Assembly (NCBI GenBank): GCA_016707205.1 | Contig: JADJHZ010000021.1 | Coordinates: forward strand, 15,554-79,553 | Length of the DNA stretch: 64,000 nt | Direction of reading: 5' to 3' | Source of the DNA: Haliscomenobacter sp. | GTDB taxonomy: Bacteria > Bacteroidota > Bacteroidia > Chitinophagales > Saprospiraceae | In this document: positions 17,608 to 27,286 of the stretch, piece by piece | How the letters are laid out: each line of letters starts with the position of its first letter | How positions within the stretch are numbered: the stretch's first letter is position 1 | Notes under the pieces: generated by a model | The model's input: only the letters and a program-made list of their open reading frames with translations | Databases searched by the model: none | Told to the model about the DNA's origin: nothing | Program-made: the position numbers and the translations under genes

Positions 17608-17675
17608 AACCTGCGCGTAAAAAAAGCGTTTCTTATTTAATGGTACCCTGCAGGGTCAATTAAACCGAATCAACT

Positions 17676-18350
17676 ATGGGTATTCTAGCCCTTTCAGCGA
17701 TCATCATGGCGGGCGCCGGTTTCGTGCTCTTCGCCCAGTCTGCGCCGAACTTTAAACCGGGAAGGAAGAAGGTCCTGGCCGATTTAAAGCATATCCGCGA
17801 CGAAGTACTCCAGCTTTCCGCCGATCTGGCGCCGGTGCGCAAAGAAGACCTGGAGCTGATCTCCTCCCGGGAGACGCAGCGTACCGTGAAAAAGTGGTTT
17901 GTTCGCAATGTGAAGGCGGTCTTTACCTCTATTTTTGAGGAGCCTGTTATCGCTTACTACCACCGCCACTACCTCTCCAGTGCAAAAAAGGACTCCCTGA
18001 TTTTTGCCAAAACTACCAGGCACGAGTTTTTCTTCTGGCAGCACCGGGGAGAAGTTCAGATCGTGGTGGATGAGCAGCCTCTGGGCGCTTACGACGAAGC
18101 CGGGGGGCTGCTGACCAGCGCGCGGACGAAAAAAATGATCGCCAAGCTGGACAAAACCCAAACCGAGGGTATGCCTATTTTGATCCAGGGCAAACTGGTT
18201 GGCCGGATGGCCAAACTCGGGGGGACTTCGGGAAAAAATGCGCTGAGCCAGCGCGTTTTCGAATTTGTCAAAAACGACCTTAGCCCGGAGGAAGAAGCGA
18301 TCGTACTGGCCATTGCCATTTTTGAAATGGTGCAGGCTAAAGCCGTCTGA
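17676..18350 (+). CDS. Membrane-anchored protein of unknown function
   Basis: A 224-residue protein with one N-terminal hydrophobic segment (GILALSAIIMAGAGFVLFAQ) that is a membrane anchor or uncleaved signal. Charged helical sequence follows, then a mixed region with EFFFWQHRGEVQIVVDEQPL. The C-terminal part (LSQRVFEFVKNDLSPEEEAI) looks folded. I do not recognise a family. A 12-bp palindrome ACCCTGCAGGGT lies at 17645-17656, about 20 bases before the ATG, and could be an operator. It has no obvious partner; the next gene starts 117 bp away on the same strand. Confidence 0.65.
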   Translation: MGILALSAIIMAGAGFVLFAQSAPNFKPGRKKVLADLKHIRDEVLQLSADLAPVRKEDLELISSRETQRTVKKWFVRNVKAVFTSIFEEPVIAYYHRHYLSSAKKDSLIFAKTTRHEFFFWQHRGEVQIVVDEQPLGAYDEAGGLLTSARTKKMIAKLDKTQTEGMPILIQGKLVGRMAKLGGTSGKNALSQRVFEFVKNDLSPEEEAIVLAIAIFEMVQAKAV

Positions 18351-18467
18351 GCGCTTGTGGATCTGCCGCTTTTTTACTTCCTTTGCCCTTTGGAAGCGCA
18401 TAAACCTTTTTTTCAAACCTTTGTTTGGCTTGTAAGTGGTTTCGCTCCGCTTTAAAGCGCCGTCCTT

Positions 18468-18890
18468 ATGGAGTTTACTAAAAAAATCAACCTGATCATC
18501 TACCGTTTCCGGGAAAAGGGCCTGGAGGTCTTTCTCGTTAATCCCCATAATGACGAAACCTGGACCATCCCCACCGAGCAGCCGGAAAACCCGGCGCCGG
18601 AGCCCATGCTGATGGAAGCCGGAAAGGTCATCGAGTTAGATCCCGTGCAGCAGGAAAATGGAGAAGTCGAGGAAGCCTGGGCGATGGAGGGCGATTGGCA
18701 TGATATTCCCTCCCTGAAATCCTTGCTCTACGACGATGCGCTTTTCTTTAAGGATAAGATCAAGGATATGGAAAAAGGCGCCTTTTTTGCTGTTAAAGAG
18801 GCGTTTAAAAAAGTGTTGCCTCACCAGTACCAGCAGCTCAAAGAACTTAAGGAAATTCTCGCCGATCGAAATTCCACAAAAAATATCTGA
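18468..18890 (+). CDS. Conserved-looking protein with a Nudix-like N-terminus
   Basis: A 140-residue protein. Its opening (KINLIIYRFREKGLEVFLVN then DETWTIP) resembles the first strands of Nudix hydrolases, but the Nudix box (GX5EX7REUXEEXGU) is absent, so it should not hydrolyse nucleoside diphosphates. The middle is acidic (EVEEAWAMEGDWHDIPSLKS) and the end is a basic helix. The function is unknown. fsa follows 63 bp downstream on the same strand. Confidence 0.7.
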   Translation: MEFTKKINLIIYRFREKGLEVFLVNPHNDETWTIPTEQPENPAPEPMLMEAGKVIELDPVQQENGEVEEAWAMEGDWHDIPSLKSLLYDDALFFKDKIKDMEKGAFFAVKEAFKKVLPHQYQQLKELKEILADRNSTKNI

Positions 18891-18953
18891 TCCTTTCTTC
18901 ATCGGGCATAAGCGACGGATTTTTTCTTACATTTACTGTAAATTTTAGTTTCG

Positions 18954-19610
18954 ATGAAGTTTTTTATTGATACGGCCAGCCTGACCCAAATCCAGGAAGC
19001 TAAAGACCTCGGGATTTTGGATGGCGTTACCACCAACCCTTCCCTGATGGCCAAAGAAGGGATTTCCGGCGACTCCAATATCCTGAATCACTACCGCCTG
19101 ATTTGTGACATCGTAGATGGCGATGTGAGCGCCGAGGTGATTGCCACGGATTTCCAGGGAATGGTAGAGGAAGGCCGCCGGCTTGCTGGACTCGCTCCGA
19201 ATATCGTGGTCAAGGTGCCTATGATCAAGGAAGGGATAAAAGCCATCAGCTATTTCACCGAACACGGGATCCGCACCAACTGCACGTTGGTTTTTTCTGC
19301 AGCACAAGCTATCCTGGCCGCTAAAGCAGGCGCTACGTATTTGTCGCCCTTTGTTGGCCGGATCGACGATATCAATTGGGATGGGATGGGCCTCATCCAG
19401 GAAATAGCGGAAATTTATGCAATCCAGGGGTATGACACCGAAATCCTGGTTGCGTCGATCCGCAATTCCCGCCAAATAGTAGAAGCAGCCAAGGCCGGAG
19501 CCGATGTGGTCACTTGTCCGCTGTCCGCTATCCTCGGCATGCTGAGCCATCCGCTAACCGACCTCGGCCTGGAGAAATTCCTGGCCGACCACCGGAAAGC
19601 GAACGCCTGA
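18954..19610 (+). CDS. fsa: Fructose-6-phosphate aldolase / transaldolase-like protein
   Basis: A 218-residue short transaldolase-family enzyme. It has MKFFIDTASLTQIQEAKDLG, DGVTTNPSLMAKEG, the Schiff-base Lys in NIVVKVPMIKEG, NCTLVFSAAQAILAAKAGA and YLSPFVGRIDD. The length fits the FSA/TalC subfamily (~215-220) rather than full transaldolases. Whether it acts as F6P aldolase or transaldolase depends on a few active-site residues and cannot be settled here. A terminator follows at 19681. Confidence 0.93.
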   Translation: MKFFIDTASLTQIQEAKDLGILDGVTTNPSLMAKEGISGDSNILNHYRLICDIVDGDVSAEVIATDFQGMVEEGRRLAGLAPNIVVKVPMIKEGIKAISYFTEHGIRTNCTLVFSAAQAILAAKAGATYLSPFVGRIDDINWDGMGLIQEIAEIYAIQGYDTEILVASIRNSRQIVEAAKAGADVVTCPLSAILGMLSHPLTDLGLEKFLADHRKANA

Positions 19611-19680
19611 ATATACGCGTGACCGGAAATAAAACGGGCGCGCCTTCGTTTTTGGACAGAGGTTATCTATATACCATTTG

Positions 19681-19714
19681 AGGAACAGTCGCATCTGCGC
19701 TGTTCCTTTTTTTT
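19681..19714 (+). terminator. fsa terminator
   Basis: AGGAACAG ... CTGTTCCT with an inner CGCA/TGCG stem, followed by T8. The stop codon of the convergent phosphorylase lies 12 bases further on. Confidence 0.88.
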
Positions 19715-19725
19715 GCAGCATGGTA

Positions 19726-20607
19726 TTATAGTGCAGCAATCCGCTCTAGTTGAAGTTCGATCATGCGGTCGACGCCCGTGTAGGGATCATCTACGAAGGT
19801 CTTTTTGATCCGGTTGCCAAGGATCACGTTGCAGGAAATGGCCTCATGGCCTAACAGGCGCGCGAGCCCGAACAGGGCGGAGGTTTCCATCTCAAAGTTC
19901 GTAATCCGGAGCGCTCCAAAACGGAAGTGCCGTAACTGGTCCAATTCTGCCCCCCCGAAACGCACCGGCGCCCGGAGTTGTCTTCCCTGAGGGCCGTAGA
20001 ATCCCGGGCTTGTCAGCGTGATGCCCTGCTCAAGCCCTTTGCCCAGGGATTCGGCCAGATGGACATTACCTTCGAATACATAGGGCGCTGTAGGCAAGGT
20101 GAAATGATACGATAAGAACTCCTGCAGCGCCTCCCAGAGTTCGCTTTCCCGAAGTGTATTCTGAAATTGATAATAGTGCATGAGATTGTCTAATCCAATG
20201 CCGAAGCGGGAAATAACGAGGGCTCCCGGATCGAGGTCTTCCTGAATGGCGCCGCTGGTTCCCAGCCGGATCAGGCGAAGGATGGTCAGAGACTCCTTGA
20301 TCGTCCGGCGGTCAAAGTCAAAATTGACGAGCGCGTCGAGCTCGTTGACGGCAATATCGATATTGTCCGGTCCTATTCCAGTCGACAATACCGTGATACG
20401 CTTTTGCCCAATCCTTCCGGTGTGGGTGACGAACTCTCTTTTCCCGGCCTGCACCTCCACCGAATCAAAATGCCTCGAAATGCGTTTCACGCGCTCGGGA
20501 TCGCCTACCGTAATGATGGTTTCTGCAATGTCCCCTGGGCGCAATCCCAGATGATATACTTTTCCTTCGGGAGTCAGGACCAATTCGGAATCAGGAAGGT
20601 ATGGCAT
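19726..20607 (-). CDS. udp: Nucleoside phosphorylase, uridine phosphorylase family
   Basis: A 293-residue protein starting MPYLPDSELVLTPEGKVYHLG at ATG 20607; the longer frame to 20811 has no support. Motifs are VGDPERVKRISRHFD (phosphate-binding), RITVLSTGIGPDNIDIAVNE, LRLIRLGTSGAIQ and a late NFEMETSALFGLARLLGH, which is the nucleoside-binding Glu-Met-Glu segment of the PNP/UDP phosphorylase family. It should split a nucleoside with phosphate in salvage. Uridine specificity is likely but not proven. Confidence 0.88.
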   Translation of the reverse strand: MPYLPDSELVLTPEGKVYHLGLRPGDIAETIITVGDPERVKRISRHFDSVEVQAGKREFVTHTGRIGQKRITVLSTGIGPDNIDIAVNELDALVNFDFDRRTIKESLTILRLIRLGTSGAIQEDLDPGALVISRFGIGLDNLMHYYQFQNTLRESELWEALQEFLSYHFTLPTAPYVFEGNVHLAESLGKGLEQGITLTSPGFYGPQGRQLRAPVRFGGAELDQLRHFRFGALRITNFEMETSALFGLARLLGHEAISCNVILGNRIKKTFVDDPYTGVDRMIELQLERIAAL

Positions 20608-20716
20608 TGCCGTTATTTTTTCGAAGGTGTTCAAAGCAAAACCCAAAATACAGAGGTTTGGCATATAAAAAGCCGTAAACCTCCGTATTTTGGGGATATT
20701 TTTCAATTGAATCCAT

Positions 20717-21217
20717 ATGGATAAGAAGAACCAAACGTTGCTTGATCTGAATGTTTCGGTACAGGTTGCGCTGATATCGGGGATAGTGTTTGGCTTGCTG
20801 TTGTTGGGCATGCGCCTCCTGATCGGTCATTTTCTTTGGGAGCACCGGGATTTGTCCTATTACCTCAATACGGGAGCGGCTTTGTTTCTGCTTTGGCTGG
20901 TCGTTACCGCCGGCGTGCGAAGCGTACATTCTTTGAGGAAAAACGCCGGGGTGTTTCTGCTTTGGTTCTCCGGTGGACTTACGGCGGTTGCCGGAGTGTT
21001 GATGGCCTCCGTCTTCTTTGCATTGGCTGCTTCGATAGGCTTGGATTTGGGCGCCCGGTTACCCACCCAGGATGTCTACCTTTTTGCGCTGCTGGTGGGG
21101 TTGGTCTATTCCCTGATTGCGCTGATCCACCTCAAAGTGCGCAGCAAAGGACTGGGAAATGCGCTGGAGATCCTTATTTTCGCCGGTATTTTAGTCTTGC
21201 TGCTTTATTTTTCCTAG
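20717..21217 (+). CDS. Four-helix membrane protein of unknown function
   Basis: A 166-residue protein with four clear hydrophobic segments at about 18-38, 50-68, 80-105 and 118-165 (the last may be two helices; the end is ILIFAGILVLLLYFS). It has a short charged N-terminus and no signal cleavage site. I do not recognise the family, although DUF4199-like Bacteroidota proteins look similar. It is divergent from the phosphorylase. Its TAG shares a CTAG with the stop of the convergent lipoprotein gene. Confidence 0.75.
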   Translation: MDKKNQTLLDLNVSVQVALISGIVFGLLLLGMRLLIGHFLWEHRDLSYYLNTGAALFLLWLVVTAGVRSVHSLRKNAGVFLLWFSGGLTAVAGVLMASVFFALAASIGLDLGARLPTQDVYLFALLVGLVYSLIALIHLKVRSKGLGNALEILIFAGILVLLLYFS

Positions 21218-21893
21218 CGTTCAGGGCTTTGGATCATCTGGCTGTTGCACCAGCCGATATATTCTTTTAAGGCCAGGCGTGCAGCATGGAGGTCCTTCCG
21301 TAGTTGGGCTTTTTCGGATTCCTGAAATCCAGACTTCGCAATGGCTTCTTGAAGTTCGCTGTCTATAAAGGCAATTCCCAGGATATGTTTTTCCAGCGCC
21401 AGGCGGCATTGATCTTTAGCGGGAGCGGTTAACTTCTGCCGGGCGCGCTGATAGTAAGGGCCGGCTTCGGGCAATTGCTTTTTAAGGAGTTCCCCGATTT
21501 CCTGGTTGGAAAATTCGGGGTTGGATAGCAGGGCTTTCCACCTCCCCGGAAGGTTGTACCGGGCGGGGTTTTCGCGCAGGGAGCCGTCTGCCGGATCGTT
21601 TCTTCCAGGGCTTTTTTAAGCTGAACGTAGGTTTTCTTTTGGGCAGAAGAAAGCGAAAGCGGGTCGATGGCCGTTAACGCTGCGGCAAAAGATTGAAGCG
21701 ATTCCTGGAATGCTTCGAGGTCTTCAGGCAGGAGGTCTTCTTCCCATTCGGGGACGACGGGGCTCGGAAGCTGCAGCACCTGGACCGATTTTCGCTTTAG
21801 CTGGGCCAGGCGCTGACCATCGCTGCACGAAGCCAGGGACAGCAGAAGCAGGGTCCAAAGAGGGAAGATAAGGAAAGAGAGGCGGTTGGACAT
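21214..21893 (-). CDS. Lipoprotein of unknown function (frameshifted)
   Basis: The signal MSNRLSFLIFPLWTLLLLSL ends in ASC, a lipobox. The first frame reads through LSSAQKKTYVQLKKALEETI, then becomes Pro/Cys-rich. The neighbouring frame continues sensibly with DGSLRENPARYNLPGRWKAL, NQEIGELLKKQLPEAGPYYQ and ALEKHILGIAFIDSEL to the stop at 21214. One indel near 21590-21605 joins them into ~226 residues. The pattern is reminiscent of DUF885-type helical proteins, but I cannot confirm this. It is 10 bp downstream of cmk on the same strand. Confidence 0.7.
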
Positions 21894-21903
21894 ATAGCTC
21901 GGC

Positions 21904-22590
21904 CTAATAGAGGTTAGATCTACGTTTACGCATAAGCGCCAAGGTAACGGCTACGAGCAGTTGTTCTTCTTCGGTCAGGTTGGTGTTATCCAGTACGACG
22001 GCATCCGGGGCTTTCATGAGCGGACTGTCGCTTCGGGTGGAATCGATATAATCCCGTTCGAGCAGGTTTTTTCGGATTTCATCATCCGGGACGGACATCC
22101 CCTTGGCAAGCAACTGCAGGCTACGGCGCCGCACCCGCTCTTCCAGGCTGGCGGTGAGGAAGATCTTCAACCCGGCATGGGGAAAGACGACCGTTCCGAT
22201 ATCCCGGCCATCCATGACGATCTGTCTAGCCCGGCCCAAAGCCTGCTGCTGCCGAACCAGGGCTCTGCGCACCTCCGGTATGGTGGCCACCGGACTCACT
22301 TTCGCCGCTACCGCCATACTGCGGATGCCCTCTTCGACATTTTCTCCGTTGAGTAACGTGATCAGTCCGTCCGGCCCATGTTGAAAATCAATGTGAATCT
22401 GATCCAGGGCGGATTCCACCTCTGGTTTTTGATCCATGCGTATACCGCGTTCAAGGAAAAAAAGGGTAACCGCCCGGTACATAGCCCCTGAATCGATATA
22501 CCGATAGTTCAATTCGGCGGCCAGGGCGCGCGCAAGCGTACTTTTTCCGCACGAAGAATACCCGTCTATAGCGATGATGATCTCGGACAA
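21904..22590 (-). CDS. cmk: Cytidylate kinase
   Basis: A 228-residue CMP/dCMP kinase with P-loop DGYSSCGKSTLARALA and YRYIDSGAMYRAVTLF. The internal stretch IVMDGRDIGTVVFPHAGLKI and ERVRRRSLQLLAKG form the CMP-binding and LID regions. It phosphorylates CMP and dCMP for nucleic-acid synthesis. A TAnnTTTG-type box (TATTTTTG on the minus strand, 22610-22617) lies 19 bases before the ATG. The lipoprotein gene follows in the same direction. Confidence 0.95.
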   Translation of the reverse strand: MSEIIIAIDGYSSCGKSTLARALAAELNYRYIDSGAMYRAVTLFFLERGIRMDQKPEVESALDQIHIDFQHGPDGLITLLNGENVEEGIRSMAVAAKVSPVATIPEVRRALVRQQQALGRARQIVMDGRDIGTVVFPHAGLKIFLTASLEERVRRRSLQLLAKGMSVPDDEIRKNLLERDYIDSTRSDSPLMKAPDAVVLDNTNLTEEEQLLVAVTLALMRKRRSNLY

Positions 22591-22738
22591 AAGAATGGGT
22601 TTTAGGCATCAAAAATACGAGGAGAAGCGCTAAAAGTCAGGCAGATTTCGGGGCATTTCAACCAAAAAAAGAATCACCGGTTGGTGATCCAGCCGGCGAT
22701 CCAGGTTATCGAAGGGAAAGACCATCGATTGGATGGCC

Positions 22739-22960
22739 TTAGTATTCATCCTCGTTAAAAAGAAAGTCGTCTTTACGGGGGTAATCGGGCCAAATATCTT
22801 CGATCCCCTCGTACATTTCTCCTTCGTCTTCCATTTCCTGAAGGTTTTCGAGAACCTCCAGGGGAGCTCCGGAACGAATCGCGTAGTCGATAAGCTCGTC
22901 ACGCGTAGCCGGCCAGGGAGCGTCTTCCAGGTAAGAGGCAAGTTCCAGCGTCCAGTACAT
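22739..22960 (-). CDS. DUF2795 protein
   Basis: A 73-residue acidic protein starting MYWTLELASYLEDAPWPATR, with LIDYAIRSGAPLEVLENLQE and WPDYPRKDDFLFNEDEY. This is the short, highly conserved DUF2795 form found across Bacteroidota. Its function is unknown; its small size and conservation suggest a regulatory or adaptor role. An overlapping ORF in another frame (22630-22941) is a shadow. Confidence 0.88.
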   Translation of the reverse strand: MYWTLELASYLEDAPWPATRDELIDYAIRSGAPLEVLENLQEMEDEGEMYEGIEDIWPDYPRKDDFLFNEDEY

Positions 22961-23122
22961 AATTGGGCAACGTATTTAGTGAATAAGCAGTTTTCGGCAT
23001 CATGGGCCTAAAACGAATGCAATTTTCAGAAATTATATTCAAATAAGGAAATAGAACCCTGCATTGAGGGAAAAAAATAAAAAGGAAATTTAAAAGTAGG
23101 CCAGCCCCAAGGGCGCTCCTCT

Positions 23123-24305
23123 TTATTTAAACTCCCGGATCAGTTGAAATGTTTGACTCTCCCACCATTTAAGGGGTTCTCCTACAAGAGAGCCATTAAT
23201 GGAGCCAGTAGGATCGCAGATAAAATAGCGCCTGCCTTTGTGGATCACAAACTCCCCTCCGAGATTGGGAAGATCCACGGCCAGGGTCATATGGTTGGGA
23301 TAGGCAATGACGATGGTGGGCACGATCAGGAATTCCCTGATCAGGGCATAGAGCAAGGCAGCCCGATCCTCGCAATCGCTGAAGGGGTAATAAAGAACTT
23401 CCTCCGGGATCATGGGCTTGCTGCGCCCAAAGGATTGGATATCCTCCTGATACCGGAAGGCGGTCCGGGAAAAGGCAGTCAGGAGCCCCAGCACCTCCAG
23501 AGGAGGCTTGTTCCTGGTCAAGGCTTTTAACTGAGGAATCAAAGAGGCTCGCAAGGCTGGAGAAAAAGGAATATCAAAATAAGCGCCTTCCTGGATAAGC
23601 GGATAATGCCGCATCCACTGCACCACCGTTTGGTCGATGTGGGTCCGAAGGTGGTGGGTTTGATCCTGAAACCGGAACTGGAAGTCTCTGGAGGTTAATT
23701 TGGTTGGGAACAGCGGGAGTTCCGTTATGGTGAAAGGAAAAAGGGCGGCCTGCAGGATGCTCCGGCAGGGGGAGCAAATAGACCGATTTGTTGTCTTCCG
23801 GTTTGCGCTGCCGGATGGCGGTCAGGTTGACGAAGGTGGCGCCTTCATCTGCTACCAACGGGACTTCATAAACTTCCTCCTCGGTTAGGGCATACACGAA
23901 TAATTCATTTCCGGAGGAGGCCATACGGGTATGGAACCCGGATTCCTTTAGGAAAAACCAGAGCGCCAGCTCTTTTTCATTTGGGGTATGGTTGGCCAGG
24001 ATGCGGTCCATGGCTGTGCTTATGAGTTCAACGTACAGCCAGTCGTTCAGGCGGTAGGTCTGTTTCGCTTCCAGCAAACTGAGTAGCAGCGGGGAAGGGT
24101 TAGCCTGTATCAGGTTCCTGTTGGCATTTTTTATGCCTTTGTCATCCCAGGAGGATTGGCGCCAATGGGGAAACTGCTCGTCATAGGATAGGGGGATCTG
24201 GGCGCTATAGAAAGGGAGCAACAGCCTGCGCAAGGCGTCAGGGCTGCATGTTGCAGGCTGTTGAAAGGCAATTACCAGTACCAGAGAGAAAACGAATGGC
24301 CGCAT
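23123..24305 (-). CDS. Transglutaminase-like protein (frameshifted)
   Basis: It starts at ATG 24305 with a signal peptide (FVFSLVLVIAFQQPATCS). The N-terminal half runs to YLLPLPE. An indel near 23755-23775 then moves the frame, and ILQAALFPFTITELPLFPTK restores continuity. The C-terminal half has a cysteine-protease triad: Cys in YYPFSDCEDRAALLYALIRE, His in YPNHMTLAVD, Asp in YFICDPTGSI. It should be a periplasmic transglutaminase-fold peptidase or hydrolase of ~394 residues. It is 29 bp downstream of queA, probably in one transcript. Confidence 0.8.
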
Positions 24306-24334
24306 AAGCTGTTCAAAGCGATTTGGCAACCATA

Positions 24335-25399
24335 TCAGATAATCAGCATCGCATCTCCGTAACTAAAGAACTGGTATTCTTCTTTAATGGCTTCTTCGTA
24401 TGCCTCCATGATCAATTCATAGCCGCCGAAAGCGCAGATCATGATCAGCAAGCTGGATTTGGGCAAGTGGAAGTTCGTCACCATGGCGTTGGCAATAGTG
24501 AAGTCGAAAGGGGGGAAGATGAACTTGTTGGTCCACCCTTCTGCGGCTTTCAAGTAGCCTTCGGCAGAAACCGCCGATTCGATGGCCCGCATAGAGGTCG
24601 TTCCCACGGCGCAAATTTTGTTGCGGCGTTCTTTGGCTTTATTGACCAGTTCGGCCGCATCGGCCGTTATCCGGAAGTATTCAGCGTCCATCTTGTGTTT
24701 GGACAAGTCCTCTACGTCGATGCTGCGGAACGTCCCAAGTCCGACATGGAGGGTGATTTCCGCAAATTCGAGCCCTTTGATCTCCAGCCGCTTGAGGAGT
24801 TCCCGGCTGAAATGCAACCCCGCTGTGGGAGCGGCCACCGCTCCGATTTCCTTGGCGTACACGGTTTGATAGCGCTCGCGGTCGGAGTCCTCGCTTGGGC
24901 GCGTAATGTACTTGGGGAGCGGCGTGTTGCCCAATTGGTAGAGTTCTTTCTGAAACTCCTCATCCGGCCCGTCGTAGAGAAAACGGATGGTCCGGCCTCT
25001 GGACGTGGTATTGTCCACTACCTCGGCCACGAGGATGTCGTTGTCGTTGTCGTCGCTAAAATAGAGTTTGTTTCCAACCCGAATCTTGCGGGCGGGATCG
25101 ACCAACACATCCCAGAGGCGGGCTTCGCTATTGAGCTCGCGGAGGAGGAAGACTTCAATTTTGGCGCCGGTCTTTTCTTTGCGGCCGTATAAACGGGCGG
25201 GAAATACCTTGGTATTATTGAAGATCATGACATCCCCGTCGTCGAAATAACCGAGCAAGTCTTTGAAAATTTTGTGTTCGATCTTTCCCGTCTCCCGGTG
25301 GACGACCATCATCCGGGACTGGTCGCGGTTTTCAGAGGGGTATTGAGCAATCAGTTTTTTCGGGAGTTCAAAGGTAAATTGAGACAGTTTGGTTCTCAT
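24335..25399 (-). CDS. queA: S-adenosylmethionine:tRNA ribosyltransferase-isomerase
   Basis: A 354-residue QueA starting MRTKLSQFTFELPKKLIAQYP at ATG 25399; the longer frame to 25576 is rejected because the protein family starts here. Motifs are RDQSRMMVVHRETG, DVMIFNNTKVFPARL, VAAPTAGLHFSRELL and ITLHVGLGTFRSID, with VTNFHLPKSSLLIMICAFGG near the end. It makes epoxyqueuosine on tRNAs for Asp, Asn, His and Tyr. The TATCTTTG box upstream (25429-25436, minus strand) supports this start. Confidence 0.95.
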   Translation of the reverse strand: MRTKLSQFTFELPKKLIAQYPSENRDQSRMMVVHRETGKIEHKIFKDLLGYFDDGDVMIFNNTKVFPARLYGRKEKTGAKIEVFLLRELNSEARLWDVLVDPARKIRVGNKLYFSDDNDNDILVAEVVDNTTSRGRTIRFLYDGPDEEFQKELYQLGNTPLPKYITRPSEDSDRERYQTVYAKEIGAVAAPTAGLHFSRELLKRLEIKGLEFAEITLHVGLGTFRSIDVEDLSKHKMDAEYFRITADAAELVNKAKERRNKICAVGTTSMRAIESAVSAEGYLKAAEGWTNKFIFPPFDFTIANAMVTNFHLPKSSLLIMICAFGGYELIMEAYEEAIKEEYQFFSYGDAMLII

Positions 25400-25428
25400 T
25401 CCACGTATTGATTTTTCAAAAATGAAGA

Positions 25429-25436
25429 CAAAGATA
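25429..25436 (-). promoter_or_regulatory. queA promoter -7 box
   Basis: On the minus strand TATCTTTG matches TAnnTTTG, 29 bases upstream of the queA ATG. No clear -33 TTTG is seen. Confidence 0.45.
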
Positions 25437-25636
25437 ATAATTTTACACCAGAAACCCGGAATTTGTTTGAATCTACGGAGGCAGGTACGGTTTGGAACCC
25501 AAATCGCTTCGCGGTGTGTATATGGGCTTCCCGTCCGGTCCAGCCATGCGCTCAGCAGAAAATTGGGTCTGTTCATCGAATGGATTAGGGCATCCGGAGG
25601 AAAACCCTTACTTTTTGCCCCGATAATGCTACCGAA

Positions 25637-26899
25637 ATGAAAATGTTCTGGAGAATCTTGTCAGAGAGCGCCGCTCAGGCGTTGCAGCAGTTGAATGCCA
25701 ACCGGCTGCGGAGTTTTCTTTCCCTGTTGGGTATTACGATTGGTATTTTTTGCATTATCGGCGTATTCTCAGCGGTGGACTCGTTGGAGAACAACGTCCG
25801 TTCGAGCTTTGATAAACTGGGAGAAGACGTGATCTACGTGGCCAAATTTTCCTGGACGGAAGACCCCGGGGCCAATTGGTATAAATACCTTCGTCGCCCG
25901 GCCATCACCTATAAGGATTATGAAAAGATTCGGGAGCGGTCTCAGCTAACGGATGTCGTTGCTTTTTATACAGGGATCGGGATGCGAACGGCTAAATACC
26001 GCTCTACCAGCGCGGAAAGATCGTATTTGTTTGCCGTGAGCGAGGATTTTTCGCGGGTGTACGACATGGAAATGACCAAAGGCCGTTATTTTTCCCCTTC
26101 CGAGTATCGGTATGGGGCCAACAAGGTCATTCTGGGCGCCAATGTGGCCGAGGCGTTGTTTGGAGCGGTAGACCCAATAGGCAAAACGATCAAGGTTTCC
26201 GGCCGCAAGCTGGAAGTGATCGGCGTGATCGATAAAACCGGGGAGAGCCTGGTACAGGTAATGAATTTTGACCCTATCCTGATGATCTCTTACGAGTTGG
26301 GCCGCAAAATGGCTAACCTGAACAACCGGAACCAATTTTTTGACAACACCTCCATTGCGGTCAAGGCCAAACCGGGGATCGATTTGAATTTTCTTCGGGA
26401 CGAGCTCACCGGCATCCTTCGTTCCCACCATAGTCTGAAACCGACCCAGGAAGATGATTTTTCCCTCAACCAGCTCTCCATTCTTTCGAATATTTTAGAC
26501 GGGTTCTTTAGTGTGCTTAATATTCTGGGCGTTTTCATAGGCGGATTCGCCACCCTGGTAGGGATGTTCAGCGTGGCGAATATCATGTTCGTCTCTGTCA
26601 AGGAACGCACCCGGATCATCGGGGTTAAAAAGGCGCTGGGCGCCAAATCGGGGTTTATCCTCCTGGAGTTTCTAATCGAGTCGGTCGTCCTTTGTATCCT
26701 CGGCGGGTTGGCTGGTTTGGCGCTGGTCATGATTGCCCTGGCTATCATTTCCCAGGCGTTCTCCAGTTTCGAGTTTATCTTATCTGCCAATAACGTCGTG
26801 TTGGGGATTATGCTTTCCGTGATCATTGGCGTCTTTGCCGGAATGATCCCGGCCTTACAGGCCGCCCGGATGGATCCGGTGGAAGCTATGCGTCGTTAA
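25637..26899 (+). CDS. ABC transporter permease, MacB/FtsX family
   Basis: A 420-residue protein with the MacB layout. TM1 is at ~22-45 (LSLLGITIGIFCIIGVFSAV), followed by a large periplasmic MacB_PCD domain (~50-270) and three C-terminal TM helices (~290-415; ILGVFIGGFATLVGMFSVAN, EFLIESVVLCILGGLAGLAL). VKERTRIIGVKKALGAKSGF is the conserved FtsX coupling loop. No ATPase or membrane-fusion gene is adjacent, so its partners lie elsewhere. The exported substrate is unknown. Confidence 0.9.
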   Translation: MKMFWRILSESAAQALQQLNANRLRSFLSLLGITIGIFCIIGVFSAVDSLENNVRSSFDKLGEDVIYVAKFSWTEDPGANWYKYLRRPAITYKDYEKIRERSQLTDVVAFYTGIGMRTAKYRSTSAERSYLFAVSEDFSRVYDMEMTKGRYFSPSEYRYGANKVILGANVAEALFGAVDPIGKTIKVSGRKLEVIGVIDKTGESLVQVMNFDPILMISYELGRKMANLNNRNQFFDNTSIAVKAKPGIDLNFLRDELTGILRSHHSLKPTQEDDFSLNQLSILSNILDGFFSVLNILGVFIGGFATLVGMFSVANIMFVSVKERTRIIGVKKALGAKSGFILLEFLIESVVLCILGGLAGLALVMIALAIISQAFSSFEFILSANNVVLGIMLSVIIGVFAGMIPALQAARMDPVEAMRR

Positions 26900-27286
26900 C
26901 CCTCCTGCCTCCTCTTGCTACTCTCCCTTCTATCCGCAAGTTCTTGCCGGATAAAAACTCCTTTGTACCGCACGTGAAAAATAAGTGCACCGTTAAAATA
27001 ATTTTAAAAAAATGACATTCATATAGTACTTCAAATAGCAGGCAAAGGCCTAAATTTGAAACCGCTTTGAGGGGCTCAGCTATCTTTACCAATGGTTGCG
27101 GCAAAGAAAAACTGGGTTCTACGGTCTGGTTCAGTGGCAGCATTTTCCCCCGGTTCTGTCTGTGCCTTTTCCGGCAGTTCTCCGAAATGCCCGGAAGAGG
27201 AGTGGTAGAAAAAGTCAAGGACACTGCGTCTTTTGAATCAGGCCATGATGCTAATATCCATAATTACGATCTCAAAAACCTATCCC
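26900..27286 (+). promoter_or_regulatory. Leader region of the PorP/SprF gene
   Basis: A 387-base gap without a supported gene. TAAATTTG at 27051-27058 matches TAnnTTTG and would give a ~220-base leader, and TATCTTTA at 27081-27088 is a weaker alternative. Overlapping ORFs here lack protein-like sequence. The leader could hold regulation of the downstream T9SS genes, but no conserved RNA structure was recognised. Confidence 0.35.

Noticed and set aside
17645..17656. Palindrome ACCCTGCAGGGT as an operator
   Set aside because: A single copy before a gene of unknown function; a chance occurrence cannot be excluded.
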